Below are positions 8,411 through 17,748 of a stretch of 64,000 bases of DNA, piece after piece. Location of the stretch: contig WION01000039.1 of the NCBI GenBank assembly GCA_015039365.1, positions 124,001 through 188,000 of the forward strand, read 5' to 3'. Numbering within the stretch: position 1 is the first letter of the stretch; the number at the start of each line of letters is the position of its first letter. The notes under the pieces are model-generated. The model saw only the letters and a program-made list of their open reading frames with translations. It had not been told where the DNA came from and ran no database searches. This stretch comes from Amanita rubescens (Eukaryota; Basidiomycota; Agaricomycetes; Agaricales; Amanitaceae). The position numbers were made by a program, and so were the translations under genes.

Positions 8411-11400
8411 TTAATATTTTATAGAATATATAGCAGCAGAGGCAAACCTTTGTTTGCAGACAGTTAAGTCAATATTATCTAGTGTACCTTCATAAATTAC
8501 ATCATTTTTTGTGGCTATGCCATCATGAAACCATATTAAACCAGATTTGTCTATGATGCGTGAAGTAAAGTGGTAGTTACCAAAATAAATAACACCACTT
8601 AATATATAAGTGATGATTTGTTCATTTATATTCACAGTAAAAGCTGAATCAATGAAAGGTTTTTGCCCAGCAAAATGGAAAGCTAAGATTGGGATGTTTT
8701 GACAGATTTTTTTAACTGTTTGCATATTGTTGTGGCACAAATTACATCTATAATCTGAAAACTCTGTAATGTTGTTGATCCAATGACCTATAGAGTGTAT
8801 TATAGTTATATCTGAAGCTAACAAACAGGTTGTATGTTGGATGTCAGTGTTTCTGGTAGAATGAGGGCATGTAATAATTGAGTCAAAAGTTATAGAATTT
8901 GTTTCTAGTATGTAACATAAGACATCTTCTATTGCAGCAAAGCCACCCCATGGAAACTTTTGATTAGAAATTTTTTGCAGTCGATGGCGCAATCTGTCTC
9001 TTGTTGATGATAGAGTTTCAATGTTAATTTCAACTTTTTCAAAGTCACGACAAAGTTTTTTTAAGTGAATGTTATTTAATTGTCTGAGCCAGTCATTCCA
9101 TACTGGTTTATTAAATAGCCATAGGGAATGAATTATGCATAATATTGAATCATATGCACAGCTATTTTGATCCCATGATAGGCCAATTGGAGTTAGATAG
9201 CTTGTTGAGGTACTAGTATTTGATGTTGTATCTATAAACTTCTCATTTTCCAATTTTCTTCGTTTTTTTCTTTGGGACTTGTTATCATGTTCTCTACCAT
9301 GTTTCTGTGAATTTGAACCTATATTTTGGTCATTACACTCTTTTTTCTTTATTTTACTATGTGTAAAAATGTTCCATTCAATATTAGTATCTATTGGTTC
9401 AAGCATAGGATCTGATTCACTCCATTTAATTGAGTTATGTATAGTAGGAGGAACATATTCCATACCTTTATGTGATCTATATGAATAAATAAGATCATTT
9501 CTTCTATCTCCAAAAACTGTATTTGGTAATTTGCTTTGATAATGCAGTTCAGTTATTTCATCTAGCAACTCAAGGTCTCTGAATTCTTGGTGCAATGCAC
9601 CTGAAGCACATCCTGTTATTTTTTTAGCATCAAAACCTTGCAGGATAATGGTGCCATTTGCAGTTGCACTTCGTGATAATGCAGTGTAGTATGCTTGATG
9701 TGATCTGCAGTTGTTGAGATCAACAGGATTATATGGGCGAGTTTTTCCTTGTGATGCAAAATCAGTCATGGCAAAGTTTGGAAGTATTTCAACTTGTGTT
9801 CTTGAGATGGTTATTGCAGAATCATCAGGTAGAGAGCATGTGATGGTATTTGTTGTACAGGTTAAAGGAACAACATTTTGCTTCAACCCATCAATTTTTA
9901 TATTTGTTGGAGGATTGTTTAGTTCTACAAACAAAGTGTCAAGCATTAGTTGTCCAGTATTTCCATGCTTGGATTGCCAACCAATAACAGTGGCTTCTTG
10001 GCCATTTGTTATACATAATTCTGTAGCTGTGTTACATTTTATTATTACAGGTAGTCCAATACATAACGATAACTTTCCAGGTATATGTTTGCTTCCAGAT
10101 GAATGAGGTAAGTCCCATAGTATTTTTTGCAAAGTAGGGTTTAACAATGATATCATTTTATGTTTATATTTTTTTCTTTTATCAATTTTGTCATCATCAG
10201 CATCTTTTTTTGAATCTTCTGAAAAAAAATGTGTTAGTTGTTGGTTTGTTTCTTCAGCAAATCTTAAGCAGCCAATTCTATTTATCTCATCTTTTTGTGC
10301 ATTTTTGGCAGTGATGATGGAGATATTTCTAAAGTTTATGTCACATATGGATGTTTTGTTACCATGAAGTGATGTTATATGTGATCTTAAGAATTGGATG
10401 TCTTCTACTGAGCAATCTTTGTATCTCATATTGTTTAAGCACCTCCGGAATTTATCATCTTCAGTACTATTTTTATGTTGTCTCATATTTTTTCTCAAAA
10501 TGACAACAATTGTTACCTGATGCCATAAGGAGCGGCCCATAGCTTCTTTTTGAGATTTTAAACTTGTGGCATGTCTACCAATTGTTCTACTATATAATGA
10601 TACATTTTCACCACCTAAGGGAGGAGGTAGCTGAGCAAAGTCACCAGCAAAGATAATGTTTATGCCACCAAATGGCATATCTGGCCTGTTCAAAATTTTG
10701 CACAACTGGGCACTAATCTTATATAAATCTAATGCAGATAGCATTGAAACTTCATCCAAAAATATATAATCAACTCCTTGTAGTCTGGTTCGTATTTGAG
10801 CAAGATTTTTTGCTGACAAATTTTCATTTTTTTCATTTATACCTAATACTGAATGATAAGTGGATCCTCCCAAAAGTGCAGCAGCAGAGCCAGTGGGTGC
10901 AACAATTATAAATCTAAAAGATTCATTTCGTATAATAAAGTAATGTGATATTGCTTCAATAACACGAGATTTCCCAGTTCCTCCTATTCCACCTATGTAC
11001 ATTTTGAGTTGGTTTGAATGTGGTATGACAACATGATGTGTTACTATGTTAAATGCTCTTTTCTGTTCAGTGTTCAACAGGAATTTCCGAGCTATATTTT
11101 TAATTGACATTTCATGTTCTGTGTTGTAGTACTTTTTTTCTAAATAAGATTTATCAATAATTTCTACATCCATGTGGCCATATGTTTTGTACAGAGTTGG
11201 TAAAGTTTTATCTGTATTTGTATTTAGTTCTTGCCTGGTGTCTAAAACATTTTGTTTTAAGGATTGAACTTTTGCTTTCCATTCAGAAGCAGGAAGCATG
11301 TAGTCTGGAACATATGGCATGTTTCTCTTTAGATCTAAGTTTGACTTGACTGTCTTTGACCAACCAGTATTATGCAATATGTTTCTCATTTCTTCTGCTT

Positions 11401-14227
11401 CTGTTTGTCGTTTATATTCAGATCTTCCTATAGGTTGAATTGTCATATTATCATAATTGTCCATATTATTAAGATCATTAGATTTTGTGAATAAGTCAGG
11501 ATCAAAGTCATCTTTTTCATTTCCTATTTCAATATTATATGGAAAGATAGTATTATCTCCACCATTTCTCATTTGTGCATTATAATCATCACGTGCATCT
11601 AAGCATTCATACTTAATGTTGAAGTTATTCATTAGTTCAAGTTGCCGAATTGTGAATTTATGGTTCAAAAATGTTTCATCCCATGTATTTTTTTCTGTTT
11701 TCAAATCTAGTGGCTTTCGCCAAGGTTTGAATAGAACAAGCATAGTTAAACAATAGTATTCTCTATCACCTTGGTCACTTCGAGGAAGATTACCAATGAA
11801 ATCAGCCACTATATTAGGGTTATCTTGTTTTATAATGGTACCATGAGAATAATATAGTGGATGAGATTTCAAAAATCTGTACATTGATTTTGGCATGGGA
11901 ACTTGAACATCTGGATTTTCACCATCATCCATATTCTCCTCTTGGCTTTCATCATCTGAACTACATATATGGTCACAAATATCTTCATATTCATTTATTG
12001 TTTCTGTGTCTTGAATAATGGAGAGTTTATTTTCTTTTTTGTGTACATTTCTAGAGGGTAAGCATTTCCTTTTGCAACATCTTATCCAATCATATAAGCA
12101 TAAGGTTTCTATTTCTGTAGGTCTATATATATAATCATCAGTAGGTGATACACCAATTATATTCTTGTTATGTTTTAAAAGAGTTACTTTGGCTGGTTTT
12201 CTATCATTATTGTCAGGGTACCAAGCATGATAAACTTCATTGACATAAGCTTTCCAAAAGAAACTGACAAAAGAATGACTAGTATAATGGTCAGGATGTC
12301 CAAGTAGATACATGCAAATCATGGGAGCACCCATTTCCTGTTTAGTAGAAAGTAAGTTAACCATCTTACTCATCAATCTTCTTGCTTTATCTTTTTCAGA
12401 AGTATTGGAATGCAAAATGTCTTGGTTCTTTTCAAATATACTTTTTATTGCATCAAATACTACATGGGTCTTTAATCCACTTTTAGTTATATAATCAGAA
12501 ATATAAAGAACCACAGCTTTCAGTGCAGTCCCTGACCACATGCATGTTACATCTGTGTTGCAGCGAAAGATATATGTAAGGACTGGTGTTATAGAATTTA
12601 TCCATTGTTCCTTCTTTTTTATATTAATGGAACCAGTTTCAGGATCAATATGAGTGTTTTCAAAAGTAGGTCTAGGAAAACGTGCTCTACATTTTCCATA
12701 TATATTATCTCTACAACCAACATATGTTAGATTATGTTTTCTTGAGCCATCTTTGTTTGTTCCTCTTTCACAATTATGAATATTAGATTTGCTAATAAGA
12801 TCATCAACAGTTTGTTCAAATTGTGACCACCATTGTTCCAAGTTCAAACATTGAGTACAATTGTCATTAGATAAATGTTTTTTGGGGCATTTGTCAGGAG
12901 GTGGAGTTGGCATCAATTCAGTAGGATCATTATAATCAAAACTTTCAGTGTATTCTTGTACATTTTCTAGTACTTGTTGTTGTGTGCCTGTCAAAAATTC
13001 TCCTACTTGGCAGCTTTCTATCCATGTGATAATTTTCTTCTGGAATTCTGAATTGGGATCAAGAATCTTATTTCTCATTTCCTGAGGTGTTAGATTTCCT
13101 CTCAGCCATAGTAAAATATGTAGATGTAAAGTCAGTCTTCCTTGCTGTTCAACAGTACCATAATATGCTTTTGTTTTTCCATACAATCCTCTGTGTTTAG
13201 CATTTACCCCTAATACACAATTTATGAAAATATTTACAACAAAATGAAAGAAGCGAGCACCTGCTACAGGGTTTTGGCATATCAACCTCAATCTTTCTTC
13301 ATATTTCATTAGATTGGGTGTGAAAGTTTCATTAGTATCTGCATAATAAAGAGAAATTGGATGTTTGACATCTACAGGAGACAATGTAATATACCAAAAT
13401 GGAGCACCACAGTGATTTATTAATGACCATATCTGGTTTCTCATTCTTTTTTTGCTTGTACTAGAGCCTTTCATATTCCATTGTATATGATCTAAATCTT
13501 TTATAATCTGATAACATATTTTTTCATCTTCATTCTGTGGTTTTCCATCTTCATTATTAGCTAATCGATCTATTAAGCCATTTACAGTATGCATGTTAAG
13601 AGACAGAAGCCTGTTAGTGATGTCTTTAAACATATCTTTATCAGCAAGAAGAAAGCTTTGGGATGTACAAGTTTTAATTTGTTCATGGCTAAAAGCAACA
13701 AAAGGAAATGTAGGGTCTTTTTGAAATCTTTTATCATGATACATTAATAAACGCCTTTTATGCTCTTGATCTGAAATTCCTTTCACAGTTCCTATACCCC
13801 CAAAACCATATGGAAATAGCCATGGAAACATTTGAGGATAGAGATGTGGATTATTCCAAATACTCTCAGGTTGGTCAGCATGACCAATGGCTAGTATTTT
13901 ACCAGAGCTGTTTAAATGTTGTAGTGCTTTTGCCTTTATAGCATTGGTAGTCATTGATTCAAGTTCATAACCAGTGAGACCATGTACTGTAAATGGACAT
14001 TCACCTTCAGCTGTACCATCTTCTTCATCAAAGTCAAATATGCTCATTCCTTCAGGTGTTTTGTTTGTTGAAGAAGTTTTGTATTCAATGCTAACAGGTG
14101 GTATATCTTCAGGATATTGTTCAAGATTTTCATCTGAGATTATAATGTCTGCATAATCTTGATGATTAAGAGATAGCCACTCCAATGCTTTTTTAACATT
14201 ATTGCGCCGAACCAGAAAAGGAGTTCT
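8411..14227 (-). CDS. Helitron Rep/helicase, main part, with C-terminal protease-like domain
   Basis: This is the rolling-circle transposase of a Helitron. Counting from 14323, where an open frame begins inside the inserted LTR (first 32 codons LTR-derived), the Rep HUH box LTLHLHILLW lies near residue 400 and the paired catalytic tyrosines YISDYITK near 610. A Pif1-type helicase follows, with Walker A GGIGGTGKS near 1110, Walker B IFLDEVSM and later superfamily-1B motifs (SQGKTRP, YTALSRS). From about 1700 to the end is a separate domain with a Cys box (NSCAYDSILC, near 1720) and a His box (GNYHFTSR...WFHDG, near 1915), the order found in USP-type ubiquitin hydrolases. The frame has no stops over 1.9 kb codons of sequence. 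The N-terminal part is at 17749-19385, beyond element C, so the gene is physically split. Confidence 0.88.
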   Translation of the reverse strand, partial: RTPFLVRRNNVKKALEWLSLNHQDYADIIISDENLEQYPEDIPPVSIEYKTSSTNKTPEGMSIFDFDEEDGTAEGECPFTVHGLTGYELESMTTNAIKAKALQHLNSSGKILAIGHADQPESIWNNPHLYPQMFPWLFPYGFGGIGTVKGISDQEHKRRLLMYHDKRFQKDPTFPFVAFSHEQIKTCTSQSFLLADKDMFKDITNRLLSLNMHTVNGLIDRLANNEDGKPQNEDEKICYQIIKDLDHIQWNMKGSSTSKKRMRNQIWSLINHCGAPFWYITLSPVDVKHPISLYYADTNETFTPNLMKYEERLRLICQNPVAGARFFHFVVNIFINCVLGVNAKHRGLYGKTKAYYGTVEQQGRLTLHLHILLWLRGNLTPQEMRNKILDPNSEFQKKIITWIESCQVGEFLTGTQQQVLENVQEYTESFDYNDPTELMPTPPPDKCPKKHLSNDNCTQCLNLEQWWSQFEQTVDDLISKSNIHNCERGTNKDGSRKHNLTYVGCRDNIYGKCRARFPRPTFENTHIDPETGSINIKKKEQWINSITPVLTYIFRCNTDVTCMWSGTALKAVVLYISDYITKSGLKTHVVFDAIKSIFEKNQDILHSNTSEKDKARRLMSKMVNLLSTKQEMGAPMICMYLLGHPDHYTSHSFVSFFWKAYVNEVYHAWYPDNNDRKPAKVTLLKHNKNIIGVSPTDDYIYRPTEIETLCLYDWIRCCKRKCLPSRNVHKKENKLSIIQDTETINEYEDICDHICSSDDESQEENMDDGENPDVQVPMPKSMYRFLKSHPLYYSHGTIIKQDNPNIVADFIGNLPRSDQGDREYYCLTMLVLFKPWRKPLDLKTEKNTWDETFLNHKFTIRQLELMNNFNIKYECLDARDDYNAQMRNGGDNTIFPYNIEIGNEKDDFDPDLFTKSNDLNNMDNYDNMTIQPIGRSEYKRQTEAEEMRNILHNTGWSKTVKSNLDLKRNMPYVPDYMLPASEWKAKVQSLKQNVLDTRQELNTNTDKTLPTLYKTYGHMDVEIIDKSYLEKKYYNTEHEMSIKNIARKFLLNTEQKRAFNIVTHHVVIPHSNQLKMYIGGIGGTGKSRVIEAISHYFIIRNESFRFIIVAPTGSAAALLGGSTYHSVLGINEKNENLSAKNLAQIRTRLQGVDYIFLDEVSMLSALDLYKISAQLCKILNRPDMPFGGINIIFAGDFAQLPPPLGGENVSLYSRTIGRHATSLKSQKEAMGRSLWHQVTIVVILRKNMRQHKNSTEDDKFRRCLNNMRYKDCSVEDIQFLRSHITSLHGNKTSICDINFRNISIITAKNAQKDEINRIGCLRFAEETNQQLTHFFSEDSKKDADDDKIDKRKKYKHKMISLLNPTLQKILWDLPHSSGSKHIPGKLSLCIGLPVIIKCNTATELCITNGQEATVIGWQSKHGNTGQLMLDTLFVELNNPPTNIKIDGLKQNVVPLTCTTNTITCSLPDDSAITISRTQVEILPNFAMTDFASQGKTRPYNPVDLNNCRSHQAYYTALSRSATANGTIILQGFDAKKITGCASGALHQEFRDLELLDEITELHYQSKLPNTVFGDRRNDLIYSYRSHKGMEYVPPTIHNSIKWSESDPMLEPIDTNIEWNIFTHSKIKKKECNDQNIGSNSQKHGREHDNKSQRKKRRKLENEKFIDTTSNTSTSTSYLTPIGLSWDQNSCAYDSILCIIHSLWLFNKPVWNDWLRQLNNIHLKKLCRDFEKVEINIETLSSTRDRLRHRLQKISNQKFPWGGFAAIEDVLCYILETNSITFDSIITCPHSTRNTDIQHTTCLLASDITIIHSIGHWINNITEFSDYRCNLCHNNMQTVKKICQNIPILAFHFAGQKPFIDSAFTVNINEQIITYILSGVIYFGNYHFTSRIIDKSGLIWFHDGIATKNDVIYEGTLDNIDLTVCKQRFASAAIYSIKY

Positions 14228-14914
14228 TGTCATATCCCGTTCCAGACTCCACCCAAACTCCATGACCTCGGACCCCGATGGACTCCTGACTATACCCATG
14301 ACCACTTTCCACCCATGTCGCATCTCATATCAAGCCTATGCCAAAACTCCGAAAACTCCGTGACAACTCCGTGACAAACTCCGTGACGGACTCCGTCACA
14401 ACTCCGTCACAACTCCGTGCATATTCGCTAAGTTCCTTTCTACATATTTTCCATACTTGTTTCACCTCTTGTTTCATCTCGGGTATCACTGGTATCATTA
14501 TCCCTTCGTACCATATGCTCTACTCCACTTCCTGTTCCATATCTCTATGGTTTCCTCGCTTATCAGAACACGGCCATAGAACCCCTTGTCGGACTACGTA
14601 TATAAGGCCTCACTTGTATTCATACAGTAGTCCGAATATCGACTTGGATTGTGCCCCAACTCGTATTGACTCCCTGTCTTTCATTGTCTAAGACCTCATC
14701 CAGACCGCTCGCCCTTCGGACTCCGGTCCCAGACTCCATCCCGGACTCCAGAGCGTTCTCCAGAAGTTTAGGCAAGACGTACGTTAGCACGGCGCAGCTT
14801 GCACGCTGAAGCCTAGCCTTTCCCCACTACGTCCCGGACTCCGTTATACTCCGTCCTTCCCTGTCCGCGGCTTAGTTCCCGGGCTCCGTCCCAATTAGGA
14901 TCACCGTCCTTACA
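14228..14914 (+). repeat. 5' LTR of element C (687 bp)
   Basis: Begins TGTCATATCCCG and ends TCCTTACA. Near 14344-14418 it holds a cluster of ACTCCGTGAC/ACTCCGTCAC units, some facing each other as palindromes. A TATA box lies at 14599-14606. Confidence 0.93.
14599..14639 (+). promoter_or_regulatory. TATA box and predicted self-primer at transcript start, element C
   Basis: TATATAAG at 14599-14606 is followed 30 nt later (counted from its first T) by AGTCCGAATAT at 14629-14639. The latter is the exact reverse complement of the primer-binding site at 14917-14927, so the transcript's first 11 nt could pair with that site. Confidence 0.65.
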
Positions 14915-14916
14915 GT

Positions 14917-14927
14917 ATATTCGGACT
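14917..14927 (+). other. Primer-binding site of element C (self-priming type)
   Basis: ATATTCGGACT lies 2 nt after the 5' LTR. It lacks the TGG expected of a tRNA-primed site and is instead complementary over 11 nt to 14629-14639 in the LTR. Confidence 0.65.
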
Positions 14928-14946
14928 CGTGCGCGTGCGTCCATTC

Positions 14947-16089
14947 ATGCCCAACACTCAATCAAAGACAGGCCCCTCCCTCATTGGCCGCTATGCCATC
15001 TCCAATGTCTCTGCCCCTTCGATCTCAGTGCTTTTTCGCCGCAGAGGCAAGCCCAGGTTGTCTCCTTCTGGACACGGAAACTCCAGCTCCGAAGAAGACA
15101 AACATCCTCCTCCACCAACCAACCCTCCGAATTCCAACCTCCTACTAGCCAACGCCATTCAGAATCTTAACCGTGGACTCCGAAAACTCCAGCACCCTTC
15201 ATCTGCCGAAATTCCGGACCCTGAGCCATTTGATGGCACGGACCCCAGCAAACTCCGAGAATTTCTAGTTTCATGCAGTCTTGTGTTCTCAGACCGTCCA
15301 GACTTGTTCAGGAAAGATGAAAGGATGGTCCGCTATGCGATTTCCTACCTCAAAGGCGCGGCTTTAGATTGGTTTGAACCCGTCATTATGGGTGATATCG
15401 ATGACATTCCCGACTGGCTCTATGATTTTAACGCTTTTGTCAAAGAGCTCACGGACCATTTCGGACCTTACGATTTCCGTGGGGACGCCGAAACTGCACT
15501 CAGCAACCTCACCATGAAGGATCATCACCATGTCACTACATACATTGTCGACTTCAACAAACTCGCTTCTCGTACCGAATGGAATGAACCGGCACTCCGT
15601 GATCACTTTTTCCGTGGACTCCCGACTCATATCCGGATTGAATTACTCCGTGGTGGCAAGCCGAAGACACTTGTCAAGATGCGTCTCAAGGCCCAACAAA
15701 TTGATCAGGCTTATTGGTTGACCAAGAATGAACTTGCCAATGACACTGACCATTCTGCCACTACCCCCGACAATCACTCCACTCACAGTTCCGGATCTCA
15801 TTCCTCAGTCTCACATTCATCACCCAACTCCCCAATCCCAAACCCCGAAACTCCGGACTTTGCACCGTCCAGTCCAAACCCCGAAACTTCGGACTCCACA
15901 CCCTCCAGTCCCAACTCCGAAATTCCAGACTTTGCAATGTCCAGCCCAAACCCCGAAATTCCGGACTCCACACCCTCCAGTCCAAACTCCGAAACTTCAG
16001 ACCCCACACCCCCCAGCCCAAATTCCAAAACTTCGGACTCCGAATCAGAGTATATGACCCCATTGGAGTCATCTGACTCAGACGAATAA
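14947..16089 (+). CDS. Gag protein of element C
   Basis: The 380-residue product starts at the first ATG in frame (MPNTQSK), 33 nt after the LTR. Residues of roughly 85-250 form a Ty3-type retrotransposon Gag domain: PEPFDGTDPSKLREFL, KGAALDWFEP, FVKELTDHFGP, YIVDFNKLAS and FFRGLP. This is the capsid-forming part that packages element RNA. No CCHC knuckle is visible. After about residue 270 the tail is built of imperfect repeats of S-P-N-(P/S)-E-(T/I)-(S/P)-D made by CTCCGAAA-type DNA repeats. The chain ends with a normal TAA; no pol frame follows. Confidence 0.85.
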   Translation: MPNTQSKTGPSLIGRYAISNVSAPSISVLFRRRGKPRLSPSGHGNSSSEEDKHPPPPTNPPNSNLLLANAIQNLNRGLRKLQHPSSAEIPDPEPFDGTDPSKLREFLVSCSLVFSDRPDLFRKDERMVRYAISYLKGAALDWFEPVIMGDIDDIPDWLYDFNAFVKELTDHFGPYDFRGDAETALSNLTMKDHHHVTTYIVDFNKLASRTEWNEPALRDHFFRGLPTHIRIELLRGGKPKTLVKMRLKAQQIDQAYWLTKNELANDTDHSATTPDNHSTHSSGSHSSVSHSSPNSPIPNPETPDFAPSSPNPETSDSTPSSPNSEIPDFAMSSPNPEIPDSTPSSPNSETSDPTPPSPNSKTSDSESEYMTPLESSDSDE

Positions 16090-17047
16090 CTGGCGTCCTC
16101 TGGATTGCACTAACTAGGAGTTGCGTCGACTCCAGTCACTAGTGCTAGTGGTTACCTCAATGTGGCCATTTTCGACGACCCGGACTTGCTTGTTATCTCA
16201 GCTTTTTATCTCGGACTCCGTTACAACCCCATTCCCATCTCTTCGCCTCTCACCCCTATACAACCAATATCACCTATCTGCCTCCACCTTGTGGATGGAT
16301 CTGACGCCAACTTGCTGGTTGTCTCACCCCAGGTGAATTGTTCTTCTTTCCGTTGGACCTGAACTGCCACTCGTTCTCGGACACCGATGACCCCACCAAC
16401 ACAATCCGTTGATTGACCGGATGGAGCATCACCATATTCCGGACCTCTGTCATATTACGGTGCCAACACCCCTAGGATATCCCCCCTTGTCAAAGCCTAA
16501 TCTCTGGCTCCGACTACCTACTATCCCCTTGACCTCAGCGCTGCCTGACGCCTCTGACGTTAATCTGACTACCGTAACTGAATATTTTCGGACTTACTTG
16601 ACAGCCCCGAAAAAACCCCAGACCCATTCAGCTACTATACCCCACACTCCTTCGGACCCCATTTTTCTCCTTCTTTCATCCAACTTCTTCCCCGACTTCT
16701 CCCAAATGTCAGCCTCCATCTCCAATGGCCCTCTGGACTCCGAAAAAACCCCGAAAAACTCCGAAAAAACTCCGAAATTTTCCACACCTCCTTATACGAC
16801 ACCTCCCTTTGACAGGACAACTCCGAAAAAACTCCGAAAAACCCCGAAAAAACTCCGAAAATTCCCAGACCTCCATACCAAACATCTCTGGACTCCGAAA
16901 AACTCCGAAAAACTCCGGACTTCATTGTTCTGACGTCCTCTCTTATCCTCCCTCATCCTCTCTCATCCTCTCTTTGGCAATGTTTGTTGCGACTTATTGA
17001 ACCTCGTACTCATTCTCTCATCGACAATGGCCTCGAGGGCTCGGCCT
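16090..17047 (+). other. Internal region of element C without pol
   Basis: Between gag and the polypurine tract there is no RT, integrase or protease. Two short open stretches (near 16150-16360 and 16409-16933) have no recognisable domain. The second consists largely of ACTCCGAAAA repeats (for example around 16735-16915) that read as Thr-Pro-Lys runs in several frames, so they are probably not selected coding sequence. Confidence 0.6.
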
Positions 17048-17061
17048 TAAAGGGGGAATAC
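17048..17061 (+). other. Polypurine tract of element C
   Basis: AAAGGGGGAATAC immediately precedes the 3' LTR, as expected for the plus-strand primer. Confidence 0.8.
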
Positions 17062-17748
17062 TGTCATATCCCGTTCCAGACTCCACCCAAACTCCATGAC
17101 CTCGGACCCCGATGGACTCCTGACTATACCCATGACCACTTTCCACCCATGTCGCATCTCATATCAAGCCTATGCCAAAACTCCGAAAACTCCGTGACAA
17201 CTCCGTGACAAACTCCGTGACGGACTCCGTCACAACTCCGTCACAACTCCGTGCATATTCGCTAAGTTCCTTTCTACATATTTTCCATACTTGTTTCACC
17301 TCTTGTTTCATCTCGGGTATCACTGGTATCATTATCCCTTCGTACCATATGCTCTACTCCACTTCCTGTTCCATATCTCTATGGTTTCCTCGCTTATCAG
17401 AACACGGCCATAGAACCCCTTGTCGGACTACGTATATAAGGCCTCACTTGTATTCATACAGTAGTCCGAATATCGACTTGGATTGTGCCCCAACTCGTAT
17501 TGACTCCCTGTCTTTCATTGTCTAAGACCTCATCCAGACCGCTCGCCCTTCGGACTCCGGTCCCAGACTCCATCCCGGACTCCAGAGCGTTCTCCAGAAG
17601 TTTAGGCAAGACGTACGTTAGCACGGCGCAGCTTGCACGCTGAAGCCTAGCCTTTCCCCACTACGTCCCGGACTCCGTTATACTCCGTCCTTCCCTGTCC
17701 GCGGCTTAGTTCCCGGGCTCCGTCCCAATTAGGATCACCGTCCTTACA
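17062..17748 (+). repeat. 3' LTR of element C (687 bp)
   Basis: Same length and, as far as read by eye, the same sequence as 14228-14914 (constant offset 2834). It is followed by the target repeat GTTCT. Confidence 0.93.

Larger units (their letters stand above)
14228..17748 (+). mobile_element. Gag-only LTR retrotransposon C, inserted in the Helitron
   Basis: The element has two 687-bp LTRs that look identical and a perfect 5-bp target duplication GTTCT (14223-14227 and 17749-17753). It carries a self-complementary primer site, a Gag ORF and a polypurine tract, but no protease, RT, RNase H or integrase. It must therefore rely on another element's Pol. The Helitron protein reads continuously across the insertion once the element and one target copy are disregarded. 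Motif CTCCG is strongly over-represented throughout. Confidence 0.92.

Noticed and set aside
14317..14323. ATG at 14323 as the true start of the Helitron protein
   Set aside because: The first 32 codons lie in the LTR of element C. The protein continues from the frame at 17749-19385 across the target duplication.
14915..14935. tRNA-type primer-binding site after the LTR of element C
   Set aside because: No TGG follows the LTR and no tRNA 3' end is evident. The internal complementarity fits self-priming better.
15761..16072. Gly/Trp-rich minus-strand ORFs opposite the Gag tail of element C
   Set aside because: Shadows of the repetitive CTCCGAAA sequence coding the Gag tail.
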